This document shows, piece after piece, positions 1 to 8,233 of a stretch of 10,708 bases of DNA. The DNA lies in assembly GCA_021807645.1 (NCBI GenBank), contig JAKBCP010000010.1, positions 1 through 10,708 on the forward strand. The letters are read 5' to 3'. The position numbers and the translations under genes were made by a program. The notes under the pieces were generated by a model. That model saw only the letters and a list, made by a program, of their open reading frames with translations, made no database searches and was not told the DNA's origin. Origin of the DNA: a bacterium. GTDB lineage: Bacteria; Vulcanimicrobiota; Vulcanimicrobiia; Vulcanimicrobiales; Vulcanimicrobiaceae. Numbering within the stretch: position 1 is the first letter of the stretch; every line of letters starts with the position of its first letter.

Positions 1-829
1 TCTCGATCGATGCGGTGACTCGCGCGCAATGTGCCGGCTCGTCGAACAAAAACTCATATGCGCAGCCTGGGCCCGCAAGCAAGCAGCGCGCGACGCGTCG
101 GACTTGTCCTTTGCGAGCGAGTGCAGATGCGCAGCCTTCAAAGGAACGACCGAGTACGCGGCCGAGCCAAGCCCGCAGATAGATCGCCTCTGCGAGGGAG
201 CCGGCATCGATCTCCAGGCGATCGACCGAGGCGAGTTTTGCTCGGTGTGCCGGGTCGTCGAAGAATCCGGCCAAGACCTCTTGGACCGGTCGAATGCGAA
301 GGTAGGCTAAGTCGATGGGTGGGCGCGAGCCGAGAGCCTCGGCGAGATCGATCAACTCACGAAGGTTGTCGACATCGTTCGAACTGCTCGATGAATCGAT
401 AATTGCCGGGGCGGCAAAGCGCGCGAGCTCCTCGAAAAGCTGCTCGACCCCGATCGTCGAGCCGTTCCACCAAAGCACCTCGGGAACATCGGCGATCGTC
501 AATGCGTCGAGCAACGATCGGACGGTCTGTGGGGCACAGTCTTCAATTCCAAAACGGACGATCTCCGATTGTGCGCCGCCGCCGACCTGCGGTTGAACCG
601 ACGCCGTCATCGGGTCGCCGAGCGAGGTTCCGTCGAGCAAAATAATGCGCGTCGGGTATTTTCTTGCAACCCCCTCGACGCGCTCTGCGACCCACTCCTC
701 GCGGTCCGGTTCGTTGGTGTAGACGATGAGATTCATCATCGTCGTTCGCGCGAGCCCGCCGCCGCACCGCGCTTCATCGAGCGACCGCTTGATCTCCGAC
801 ACGTTGATGATCGCGCCCGCCTGCTCCAT
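1..829 (-). CDS. opcA: Glucose-6-phosphate dehydrogenase assembly protein OpcA (partial, C-terminus beyond left edge)
   Basis: OpcA is needed for assembly or activation of glucose-6-phosphate dehydrogenase and is typically encoded beside zwf in cyanobacteria and actinobacteria. I translated this frame by hand: 276 codons are open from an ATG at 829-827 to the window edge with no stop. Family-like segments are RTTMMNLIVYTNEP (residues 29-41 region), PEVLWWNGST (about 116-125), an IIDSSSSS strand (143-150) and a DLAYLRIRPVQEVLAGFF segment (about 173-190). The ATG lies 2 nt after the zwf stop, and its AGGA ribosome-binding site sits inside the last codons of zwf, so translation is probably coupled. 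Actinobacterial OpcA proteins are roughly 300 residues and cyanobacterial ones longer, so the C-terminus is missing here. Seen: frame and motifs. Family knowledge: role with Zwf. Inferred: coupling. The identity rests on motif recall plus position after zwf. Confidence 0.85.
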   Translation of the reverse strand, partial: MEQAGAIINVSEIKRSLDEARCGGGLARTTMMNLIVYTNEPDREEWVAERVEGVARKYPTRIILLDGTSLGDPMTASVQPQVGGGAQSEIVRFGIEDCAPQTVRSLLDALTIADVPEVLWWNGSTIGVEQLFEELARFAAPAIIDSSSSSNDVDNLRELIDLAEALGSRPPIDLAYLRIRPVQEVLAGFFDDPAHRAKLASVDRLEIDAGSLAEAIYLRAWLGRVLGRSFEGCASALARKGQVRRVARCLLAGPGCAYEFLFDEPAHCARVTASIE

Positions 830-831
830 CG

Positions 832-2397
832 CTAGATCCTACGCCACGTATTTCCGTCATCTTCGGTGAGGAGATTTGCTTGCTCCGGACCCTCCGAACC
901 GGCCGGATAGTTCGGGAAACTCCGATCTTTCGCGGCGCTCCAGCGCTCGAGAACGGGGGTGACGATCTCCCAAGCGAGCTCGACGGCATCCCAACGGGTA
1001 AAGAGCGTTTGATCGCCGCGCACCGCATCGGCGATTAAACGCTCGTAAGCGGGCGCGGAAGCGACGCCGAATCCGGTGCCGTAATTGAAATCCATCGTCA
1101 CCGCACGGATGTGGTTCTTGGGGCCGGGAACCTTCGCATTAAAACGCAGCGAAAGCCCTTCCTCCGGCTGGATTTTCATCACGAGTACGTTTGCTTCGAT
1201 TGCGTCGCTTGCCTCGCCGAAGAGCCGGTGCGGAATCGGTGCGAAGGTAACCGCGATCTCCGTCGATTTCCGCGCCAGTCGTTTACCGCTGCGGAGATAG
1301 AAGGGAACCCCCGACCAGCGCCAGTTATCGATATGCAGTTTCAGTGCGGCGAAGGTCTCGGTGTTCGATGCGGGGTTAACGTCGGCTTCATCGCGATAGC
1401 CGGGCACGCTCTGCCCTTCGATCGTTCCGGGACCATATTGCCCGCGCGCGGCGGAGCGGTCGAGGCGATCCGGATCGAGTGGACGCATCGCCGAGAGCAC
1501 TTTGAACTTTTCGTTGCGGATCGCATCGGCGCTCGATGTTGCCGGCGGCTCCATCGCCACTAAGGCGAGGAGATTCATGACGTGGTTTTGCAACATATCG
1601 CGGAGCGCGCCCGAACTCTCGTAATAGCCGCCGCGCTGCTCGACCCCGAGGGTCTCCGACGCGGTGATCTGTACGGAACGGACGTATTGTCGGTTCCAAA
1701 TCGGCTCGAAAATGGTGTTCGCGAAGCGAAGCGCCATGATATCTTGGACCGTCTCTTTGCCGAGATAATGATCGATGCGGTAGATGTGGCGCTCTTCGAA
1801 GACGCTGTTTATCTCGCGCTGTAACGCACGCGCCGTCGCGAGATCGGTCCCAAATGGTTTCTCGACGATGATTCGCGTCCACCCCGTGGTGTTGGATTTT
1901 GGATCGAGCTTCGCCGTCGCGAGGCGTTCGACGATCGTCGGAAAGACCGATGGTGGGGTAGAGAGATAGAAGAGGCGATTTCCGGCCGTGCCGAGCTCTT
2001 TGTCGCTGCGTTCGAGGAGCGCGCGAAGATCGTGAAAGTGCGCGTCGTCGTCGAAATCGGCGGTGATGTACGAGATACGCCGGGAGAACTCGGCCCACAT
2101 CGACGCTTTCGCCGGGCCGGAGCGAGAGAACGCGTCGACGCTTTCCTTACAGTACGCTCGGAAGCTTTCGTCGTTGAAGGGGGAGCGGGAAAAACCGATG
2201 ACGGAAAAATTCGCCGGGAGTATCCCCTCGAGGCGTAAATTGTAAACCGCCGGCAAGAGCATACGTTTGAAAAGGTCGCCGCTCGCGCCGAAGAAGACGA
2301 TGCTGCAGGGATCTTCGATACGATCGCTCTCCAGCAACGAACGCAGCGGGTTCTCGATTTGCGGCGACGGTTCGACGGAGACGACGGCCTCAGGCAT
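832..2397 (-). CDS. zwf: Glucose-6-phosphate 1-dehydrogenase
   Basis: This enzyme oxidises glucose 6-phosphate to 6-phosphogluconolactone, the first and committed step of the oxidative pentose phosphate pathway, in the cytoplasm. The 521-residue product has the N-terminal nucleotide-binding motif GASGDLFKR (37-45), EKPFG (179-183) and the substrate/active-site signature RIDHYLGKE (207-215). Length is normal for the family (about 480-520). Arg71, in IGFSR after the second strand, fits contact with the NADP 2'-phosphate, so NADP use is likely. I chose the ATG at 2397: it overlaps the gnd stop by 8 nt (ATGCCTGA) and has purine-rich GAAGAGAAG just upstream. An in-frame ATG at 2409 is possible, but starts further upstream would run deep into gnd. 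Only two cysteines are present (31 and 83), which gives little obvious basis for a disulfide redox switch. opcA follows directly. Confidence 0.97.
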   Translation of the reverse strand: MPEAVVSVEPSPQIENPLRSLLESDRIEDPCSIVFFGASGDLFKRMLLPAVYNLRLEGILPANFSVIGFSRSPFNDESFRAYCKESVDAFSRSGPAKASMWAEFSRRISYITADFDDDAHFHDLRALLERSDKELGTAGNRLFYLSTPPSVFPTIVERLATAKLDPKSNTTGWTRIIVEKPFGTDLATARALQREINSVFEERHIYRIDHYLGKETVQDIMALRFANTIFEPIWNRQYVRSVQITASETLGVEQRGGYYESSGALRDMLQNHVMNLLALVAMEPPATSSADAIRNEKFKVLSAMRPLDPDRLDRSAARGQYGPGTIEGQSVPGYRDEADVNPASNTETFAALKLHIDNWRWSGVPFYLRSGKRLARKSTEIAVTFAPIPHRLFGEASDAIEANVLVMKIQPEEGLSLRFNAKVPGPKNHIRAVTMDFNYGTGFGVASAPAYERLIADAVRGDQTLFTRWDAVELAWEIVTPVLERWSAAKDRSFPNYPAGSEGPEQANLLTEDDGNTWRRI

Positions 2398-3301
2398 GCT
2401 TCTCTTCATGTTGGACGGCGTGCCCGCCGAACTGATTGCGCAAGGCGGCGATAACTTTGGCGCTAAAAGATTCGTCCTGCCGCGATGCGAAGCGGGCGAG
2501 CAAGGAGAGCGTGATAACGGGAGCCGGGACGTTTTCGTCGAGCGCGGCTTGCACCGTCCAACGCCCCTCGCCTGTATCGTCAACGTAGCCGCGAATGCTC
2601 TCCAACTTCGCATCTTGATCGAATGCGAGAACCGCTAGCTCTAAAAGCCACGAGCGAACGACGCTTCCATGGCACCAGATCGATGCGAGCTGTTTGAGAT
2701 CGAAGGGGAACGGCGATTTCTCTAAGATTTCGAATCCCTCGCCGTATGCTTGCAACATGCCGTATTCAATCCCGTTATGAACCATTTTCGAAAAATGTCC
2801 GGCCCCCGCCGGGCCGACATGCGCGTACCCATCGGGCGGTGCGAGACTCGTGAAAATCGGTTCGCAGCGGCGGACTGCTTCGTCGTCGCCGCCGACCATC
2901 AGGCAATATCCCTCGCGAAGCCCCCACACCCCGCCGCTCGTTCCGGCGTCAACCAAGGAAACGCCGCGGGCCTTCGCGCGGTCGTATGCCGCGAGTCCAT
3001 CTTTATAATTGGTGTTGCCGCCGTCGATGATGATATCGCCGCGATCGAGCAGAGCGACGAGTTCGTCGATCGTTTGGTCGGTCGGCGCGCCCGAGGGCAC
3101 CATGATCCAGATCGCTCGTGGGCGATCGGTAACCTTCGCCACGAGGTCGGCGAGCGATGTTGCCGCGGTCGCCCCGCCGCGAGCCGACGTTTCGACGGCT
3201 TGCGCGCTGCGGTCGTATGCAACGACCGTATGCCCGTGTTGGAGCAGGCGCGTCACCATGTTGGCGCCCATTTTCCCGAGACCTACCATTCCTATTTGCA
3301 C
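2390..3301 (-). CDS. gnd: 6-phosphogluconate dehydrogenase, short (about 300-residue) form
   Basis: The enzyme oxidatively decarboxylates 6-phosphogluconate to ribulose 5-phosphate and CO2. The 303-residue product begins with the Rossmann motif GMVGLGKMGANM (4-15), then IIIDGGN (90-96), the substrate-binding stretch TSGGVWG (121-127) and the catalytic helix KMVHNGIEYG (172-181), with Lys172 and Asn176 as expected catalytic residues. At about 300 residues it belongs to the short YqeC/GndB-like class, not the roughly 470-residue NADP-dependent Gnd. Asp30, at the end of the second strand (YDRS), is the kind of acidic residue that favours NAD, so NAD use is inferred. The start is GTG at 3301; it gives the canonical family N-terminus, although its ribosome-binding site is weak. 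The gene lies 34 nt after tal-pgi, and its stop overlaps the zwf start by 8 nt. Confidence 0.95.
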   Translation of the reverse strand: MQIGMVGLGKMGANMVTRLLQHGHTVVAYDRSAQAVETSARGGATAATSLADLVAKVTDRPRAIWIMVPSGAPTDQTIDELVALLDRGDIIIDGGNTNYKDGLAAYDRAKARGVSLVDAGTSGGVWGLREGYCLMVGGDDEAVRRCEPIFTSLAPPDGYAHVGPAGAGHFSKMVHNGIEYGMLQAYGEGFEILEKSPFPFDLKQLASIWCHGSVVRSWLLELAVLAFDQDAKLESIRGYVDDTGEGRWTVQAALDENVPAPVITLSLLARFASRQDESFSAKVIAALRNQFGGHAVQHEEKHA

Positions 3302-3335
3302 GCGTGAGCTCGCTTTCTCGATCGATGGGTGTTAT

Positions 3336-6179
3336 TTATTTTGTCATCGCCGCGGTTACTGAGGATTCGACGCCGACAATGAACTGTCGCAACGCGGCAT
3401 CGATCTTTCCGTTGAGGTGAACGCGCGCCCCGCGACGCGCTCGTTTGTCGAGCGATTGCAGATCGCCGAGCGCCTGTGCCGCGAGCAAGGTGCGGAAGGT
3501 TACATTCATGCCGGGGATCGCCCGATCTTCGGGTTCGTCGGCGACGATCTGTAGGAAAAACGCACTCGACGGCCCGCCCTTGTGTAGTTGCCCGGTCGAG
3601 TGGAGAAAGCGCGGACCGAATCCTACGGTGGTTGCGACGCGCAATGCGTTGCGGATCGCCAAGCGCAGCGTATCGAGCAATGCGATATGCCGGCTGTCGC
3701 GTTCGATATATGCGGTAATAGCGACGTAATCGTTGGGACGGATCTGCCCGAGAAGCGCCAGCAGAACGGCTGCTGCGTCGCTGCCGGCGATCCCCGCGCT
3801 GCCGGAGAGGAGGGTGAGGTCGAAGTTCTCGCTGCGAACGTTGGGGGCGGGAAGATCGATACGGCCGCTCTGCGCGTAGCTCGCGAGAAGGCTCTTGGTG
3901 TTGTCCTTCGATTCTTGGACGTTGGGCTGGTCGAAAGCATCGATTGCGAGCAGGGTGCCCACCGTGGCGGTTGCGATCTCCCAGAGATAAAACTGTTCGC
4001 CGATGTCGTAGAGATCGTTCATCGCCAATCGCACGACGGGGTGTCCGGCAGCCTCCAACGCAGCGAGGCGTTCGAGATCGTCGGCGCTCGGATTGGGGAG
4101 CGTATCGCCGACGTAGACGAAAAGACGATCGTTTCCGTAGTCGCCTGGTGCGCCGAGCGCTTCACCTTCGATCGGGATAACACCGCGGCCGAGTTTTCCG
4201 GTCGACTCGGCGATCAGCTGTTCGCACCAGGTTCCAAAGGATGCCATCGACGGATGACAGACGATTGTGAGTTTATCGCGTCCGGCGAGTGCAAGAGCCC
4301 CGATCGTCGCTCCGAAATGCACGCCCGGTGCAACGCGCGGATCTACGACGCGGTCGTTTGCGTGCATGGCGCCTAACGCACGATCGAGAAGGAGAGGAAC
4401 GTTGAGGCCGGCGAGCGCTGCCGGAAGCATCCCAAAATACGAGAGCGCGGAATATCGCCCGCCGATATTGGGATCGTTGAGATAGATCGCCAGGAAATCG
4501 TGTTGCTTCGCGACGCTCTCCATCGTCGTTCCGGCGTCGGTAATGGCGACGAAATGCGAGCCCGCTTTCGCCGCGCCGACGATTTTGGTGACCTTGTCGT
4601 GAAAGTAGGCGAAATAGGCATTCGGCTCGGTCGTCGATCCGCTCTTGCTCGCCACGATAAAGAGCGTTCGTGCGAGGTCGAGCTCGGCTTCGAGCGCGAC
4701 GATCTGCGCCGGGTCGGTCGAATCGAGAATATGTAATTTCGGAGAGCCCGGTTGGTGACCGAAGGTCGCTCGCAAAACATCGGGTGCGAGGGAACTTCCG
4801 CCCATGCCGAGGACGACGACATGCGCGAAGCGTTGCCGCACCTCGCGAGCAAATGCCGCGAGGTTCGGGGTCGATTCAAGTAGGTGCTGGGGGATATCGA
4901 GCCATCCCAGCGCGTGTTTGATGATCTCCGAATGCTCGGGTGCGTCCGACCACAGCGTCGCATCTTTCGCCCAGAGACGCTTGAGGAAATCGCTCTCGTT
5001 GAGCTTCTCGATTGCAAGATCGACGTGCGGTCGAAGATCGCCGAGTGAGGTGACGACGCGCTCTTTCGATTCAGCGAGCATTTTCTGCTTGTAAACGATC
5101 GCGCCGAGCAGAGCGGCATAAGAGTCGGAAAAGAGGGAGACTCCCTCAACTTGCAGCGCGTGAGTAACATCGAAGAGCGAGATGCCGATCTCGCGAAGGC
5201 GCTCCATGACTCCGCGCGCTTCGTCGAGCCCTTCGCGTACCGTTCCCGGCCGCGGATGCCCGTGATCGAGCAAGGCATCGAGGGTCGCAGGCGGCATGGT
5301 GTTGACCGTATGCTCGCCGACGACGCTCTCGACGTACATCAGATCGGCATACTGCGGGTTCTTCGTCGAGGTACTCGCCCAGAGCGGACGCTGCACGCGC
5401 GCCCCCGCAGCCTTGGCTTTTGCAAAGGGCGTCCCGAGAAAGATCTCTTCGAACTTTTGATAGGTAAGTTTCAAATTGGCGATGCCGGTTTTCCCAAGAA
5501 GAGGCTCGAGGCGCTCGCCTTTATCGATGCGCGTTTGGATCAGCTTGTCGATCGCGGAATCGATCCGGCTCACGAAGACGCTGTTCACCGAGGCGATCGA
5601 ATCGACGGGGAGCCCGGCGGCGATGCGGCGCTCGAGGCCGCGCACGTAGGCCATCGCGGTCTTTTCATACATCTCGATGGCGAAGATCAACGTGACGTTG
5701 ATGTTGATACCCGCGAAGATGCATTCTTCGATCGCGGGGATGCCTTCGTTCGTACCGGGAATTTTCACCATGAGGTTCGGGCGATCGACGCGCTCCCAGA
5801 GCGTTTTCGCCATCGCGATGGTTCCGGCGGTGTCGCGAGCGAGCAACGGGGAGACCTCGAGGCTCACGAATCCGTCGCCGCCCTTCGACGATGCGTAGAC
5901 GCCGGAGAACTCGTCGCAGGCGCTGCGAATATCGGCGACGGCGAGATCCCAGAAGAGTGCGTCGGCATCGCGCTCGCTTCCAATGAGCGAACGTAACTGC
6001 TCGTCGTAATCGTTGCCCGCTCCGATCGCTTTCTCGAAGATCGTCGGATTGCTCGTCATGCCGCGAAGACCGTTCTCGATCAGGCGTTTGAGTTCGCCCG
6101 AAGCAAACATCGAACGGCGTAAATTGTCGAGCCAGACGCTCTGTCCGTAGGTGAGAAGCTGTTGCATGGAATTTGGCAC
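3336..6179 (-). CDS. Bifunctional transaldolase / glucose-6-phosphate isomerase fusion
   Basis: A 947-residue two-domain enzyme (Tal-Pgi). Residues about 1-370 are transaldolase: TSNPTIFEKAI (42-52), LMVKIPGT with the Schiff-base lysine Lys139, NVTLIFAIEMY (161-171) and SVNSVFVSRID (197-207). Residues about 380-947 are glucose-6-phosphate isomerase: GMGGSSLAPDV (458-468), the sugar-phosphate loop SKSGSTTEP (511-519), GGRYSALS (573-580) and, near the C-terminus, HSTGQLHKGGP. Both catalytic halves look complete, with no frameshift. Such fusions are known in several bacterial groups. The fusion couples the non-oxidative rearrangement that makes fructose 6-phosphate to its return to glucose 6-phosphate, which suits a cyclic pathway. 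The start is GTG at 6179, set by a perfect AGGAGG six bases upstream; an in-frame ATG four codons later is spaced too far. It lies 3 nt after the tkt stop. Confidence 0.96.
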   Translation of the reverse strand: MPNSMQQLLTYGQSVWLDNLRRSMFASGELKRLIENGLRGMTSNPTIFEKAIGAGNDYDEQLRSLIGSERDADALFWDLAVADIRSACDEFSGVYASSKGGDGFVSLEVSPLLARDTAGTIAMAKTLWERVDRPNLMVKIPGTNEGIPAIEECIFAGININVTLIFAIEMYEKTAMAYVRGLERRIAAGLPVDSIASVNSVFVSRIDSAIDKLIQTRIDKGERLEPLLGKTGIANLKLTYQKFEEIFLGTPFAKAKAAGARVQRPLWASTSTKNPQYADLMYVESVVGEHTVNTMPPATLDALLDHGHPRPGTVREGLDEARGVMERLREIGISLFDVTHALQVEGVSLFSDSYAALLGAIVYKQKMLAESKERVVTSLGDLRPHVDLAIEKLNESDFLKRLWAKDATLWSDAPEHSEIIKHALGWLDIPQHLLESTPNLAAFAREVRQRFAHVVVLGMGGSSLAPDVLRATFGHQPGSPKLHILDSTDPAQIVALEAELDLARTLFIVASKSGSTTEPNAYFAYFHDKVTKIVGAAKAGSHFVAITDAGTTMESVAKQHDFLAIYLNDPNIGGRYSALSYFGMLPAALAGLNVPLLLDRALGAMHANDRVVDPRVAPGVHFGATIGALALAGRDKLTIVCHPSMASFGTWCEQLIAESTGKLGRGVIPIEGEALGAPGDYGNDRLFVYVGDTLPNPSADDLERLAALEAAGHPVVRLAMNDLYDIGEQFYLWEIATATVGTLLAIDAFDQPNVQESKDNTKSLLASYAQSGRIDLPAPNVRSENFDLTLLSGSAGIAGSDAAAVLLALLGQIRPNDYVAITAYIERDSRHIALLDTLRLAIRNALRVATTVGFGPRFLHSTGQLHKGGPSSAFFLQIVADEPEDRAIPGMNVTFRTLLAAQALGDLQSLDKRARRGARVHLNGKIDAALRQFIVGVESSVTAAMTK

Positions 6180-6182
6180 GGA

Positions 6183-8180
6183 TTACCTCCTGAGCGATTC
6201 GAAACGTTGCCGAGCGAGCTCGGCGAGATGTGCGGGAGTGAACTGAAGCTCGGCTACGGCGTCGGCCATCGGCGCCGAGAGACCGAAACGATCGATACCG
6301 AAGGCGAAGCCGTCGAGGCCGACGTAGCGCTCCCATCCCAGCGTTGCCGCCGCCTCGACGCTGGCGCGTTCGCGTACGTCGGAGGGGAGAACGCTTTCAC
6401 GGTAGCTCTTCGGCTGCGCGTCGAAGAGTTCCCACGAAGGCATCGAAACGACGCGAATGCGTTTGCCCTCTGCGCTGAGCAGCGCCGCTGCATCGCGCGC
6501 GAGCGCAACCTCCGAACCCGTCGCGATAAAAATGCAGTCCGGTCGGCCGTCGCAGTCGACGAGGATGTACGCTCCACGTTCGACCGGGGCGACGCGCTCG
6601 CCGAGGAACGGTGCTTTCTGTCGCGTCAGGACGAATATCCACGGGCGCCCTTTATCGGCGAGTGCAGCTTCCCAGGCATTGCGCACTTCGAGTGCGTCCG
6701 CCGGGCGGACGACGACGGCATTGGGGAGTGCTCGTAGGCTCGCCAATTGCTCGATCGGTTGATGGGTCGGTCCGTCTTCGCCGAGCATAAACGAGTCGTG
6801 CGTAAAGATGAAGAAGGCATGCAGGTGCGAGAGCGCGCTCAGGCGCACCGCCGGCTTGCAATAATCGAGAAAGTTAAAAAACGTTGCGGCAAAGGGGAGG
6901 ATCCCCCCGTGCAGGGCGATGCCGTTGACAATCGCTGCCATCGCGTGTTCGCGCACGCCGAAGTGGATGTTCCGACCCGCGTAACTCGAGGGTTGAAAAT
7001 CACCGAAACCTTTGAGGTAGGTTTTCGTCGACGGATCGAGATCGGCCGAACCGCCGATAAGTTCGGGCAACGTTCCGGCGACCGCGTTCATCACTATGCC
7101 GCCTGCATCGCGCGTCGCAATCGAGCCGTTGCTTTCGTCGAACTCCGGGAACGGAATATTCTTCGGGCGCTCGCCGCGCAGGGTACGTTCGAGTTGAGCG
7201 GCGGCTTCGGGGTTTGTCGCCTTCCACCGCGCGTAGCGCACGTTCCAATTCGCATGCATTTCGCTTCCGCGCTCGCCGCAAGCGCGAAAGAACGCCAGCG
7301 CTTCGTCGGGAACATAGAACGGCGGCGTCAGCGGCCATCCGAGGTGCTCTTTGGTCTTCGCGACGTTCTCGGGACCGAGCGGTTCGCCGTGCGCTTTAAA
7401 CGAGTCCACGAGCGGCGAACCGTAACCGATATGCGTACGCACGCAGACCAGCGAGGGGCGGTCCTCAACGGCTTTCGCTGCGGCGATCGCCGCATCGATC
7501 GCCTCGACGTCGTTTCCGTGTTCGATATCGACGAACTGGACGTGCCAGCCGCAGGCCTCGAAGCGAGCGATATGGTCGTCGGTAAACGTGATCTCGGTCG
7601 GGCCGGCGAGCGAGACGCGATTGTCGTCGTAGAGCACGATGAGTCGCCCGAGTTGGAGGTGCCCGGCGAGCGAGATCGCTTCCTGGCTAATACCCTCCAT
7701 GAGGTCGCCGTCGCCGACGATTGCGTAGGTGTGGTGCTCGCTGATGCGTTCGGCGCGATTATAGGTCGCCGCGAGGTGGGCTTGCGCGACCGCGATTCCG
7801 ACGGCATTGGCGATCCCCTGGCCCAACGGGCCCGTCGTCGCCTCGACGCCGGGCGTGTGTCCGACCTCCGGGTGCCCGGGCGTTTTGCTGCCGCGCTGGC
7901 GAAACGATTCGAGGTCGGCGAGCGAGAGGTCGTAGCCGGTCAGATACAGGAGCGCATAGAGGAGCATCGAGCCATGCCCGGCGGAAAGGACGAAGCGGTC
8001 GCGATCGAACCACGACGGGTCGCGCGGATCGAAGCGCAGATGGCGGGTCCATAGCGTAAAAGCCATTGCGGCGGCACCGAGCGGCATTCCGGGATGCCCG
8101 GAGTTTGCTTTCTGGACTGCATCGACGGCGAGGAAGCGAATGGTATCGATGCACTGCTCCTGCGCTGGCGTGTTTGGCAC
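6183..8180 (-). CDS. tkt: Transketolase
   Basis: Thiamine-diphosphate enzyme that moves two-carbon units between sugar phosphates in the non-oxidative pentose phosphate pathway. The 665-residue product has normal family length and order. It shows SGHPG (27-31), the conserved GHG (68-70), GPLGQG (117-122), the cofactor-binding GDG...DDN motif (156-158 to 185-187), and in the pyrimidine domain FGVREHAMA with the proton-relay Glu411. The C-terminal transketolase domain is complete and ends in SLRR. The start is GTG at 8180, with AGGAGG four bases upstream. It is the promoter-proximal gene of the leftward operon, next to the divergent intergenic region. The last two sense codons, AGG AGG, also form the ribosome-binding site of the following tal-pgi gene. 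Confidence 0.98.
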   Translation of the reverse strand: MPNTPAQEQCIDTIRFLAVDAVQKANSGHPGMPLGAAAMAFTLWTRHLRFDPRDPSWFDRDRFVLSAGHGSMLLYALLYLTGYDLSLADLESFRQRGSKTPGHPEVGHTPGVEATTGPLGQGIANAVGIAVAQAHLAATYNRAERISEHHTYAIVGDGDLMEGISQEAISLAGHLQLGRLIVLYDDNRVSLAGPTEITFTDDHIARFEACGWHVQFVDIEHGNDVEAIDAAIAAAKAVEDRPSLVCVRTHIGYGSPLVDSFKAHGEPLGPENVAKTKEHLGWPLTPPFYVPDEALAFFRACGERGSEMHANWNVRYARWKATNPEAAAQLERTLRGERPKNIPFPEFDESNGSIATRDAGGIVMNAVAGTLPELIGGSADLDPSTKTYLKGFGDFQPSSYAGRNIHFGVREHAMAAIVNGIALHGGILPFAATFFNFLDYCKPAVRLSALSHLHAFFIFTHDSFMLGEDGPTHQPIEQLASLRALPNAVVVRPADALEVRNAWEAALADKGRPWIFVLTRQKAPFLGERVAPVERGAYILVDCDGRPDCIFIATGSEVALARDAAALLSAEGKRIRVVSMPSWELFDAQPKSYRESVLPSDVRERASVEAAATLGWERYVGLDGFAFGIDRFGLSAPMADAVAELQFTPAHLAELARQRFESLRR
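6186..6191 (-). promoter_or_regulatory. Ribosome-binding site of tal-pgi, embedded in the end of tkt
   Basis: A perfect AGGAGG on the minus strand lies six bases before the GTG start of tal-pgi and fixes that start over the ATG four codons downstream. The same six bases are the last two arginine codons of tkt, directly before its TAA stop. Ribosomes finishing tkt therefore cover the site, which implies translational coupling (inferred). Confidence 0.85.
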
Positions 8181-8184
8181 GGAT

Positions 8185-8190
8185 CCTCCT
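8185..8190 (-). promoter_or_regulatory. Ribosome-binding site of tkt
   Basis: A perfect AGGAGG on the minus strand lies four bases before the GTG start at 8180 and decides that start. The following twelve bases, ATCCGTGCCAAA, are identical to those at the start of tal-pgi, so both genes begin with the same initiation module. Confidence 0.85.
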
Positions 8191-8216
8191 CATACTGCAT
8201 GCTGCAATGGAAACGA

Positions 8217-8233
8217 TCCGGCAACGAGCCGGA
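8217..8233. repeat. Short perfect inverted repeat in the divergent promoter region
   Basis: TCCGGC and GCCGGA form a six-base-pair perfect stem around a five-base loop (AACGA). On the plus strand it is followed closely by AGGCTTTT, which resembles a weak intrinsic terminator, but no gene ends nearby on that strand to need one. An operator or a 5' leader hairpin is equally possible, and chance occurrence cannot be excluded. Confidence 0.3.

Noticed and set aside
1..830. Plus-strand frames of 60-120 codons near the left edge as separate small genes.
   Set aside because: The minus strand here is fully open as opcA with recognisable family segments, and the plus-strand products are arginine-rich shadows.
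2398..2613. An N-terminal extension of zwf from a start at 2613.
   Set aside because: It would overlap gnd by over 200 nt, and the extra residues are antisense-like noise; the family N-terminus fits the start at 2397.
3316..3327. TCTCGATCGATG in the gap before gnd, also found at positions 1-12, as a possible repeated site.
   Set aside because: The two copies are short, one is inside opcA, and the shared core is the CGATCG word that is abundant throughout the window.
5151..5996. A 281-codon open frame on the plus strand opposite the transaldolase domain.
   Set aside because: It is antisense to conserved catalytic motifs of Tal-Pgi, and its product resembles no family I know.
6747..8054. A 435-codon open frame on the plus strand opposite tkt.
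   Set aside because: It lies wholly antisense to a well-conserved transketolase, its translation is arginine-rich and shows no family motif, and such frames are common opposite G+C-rich genes.
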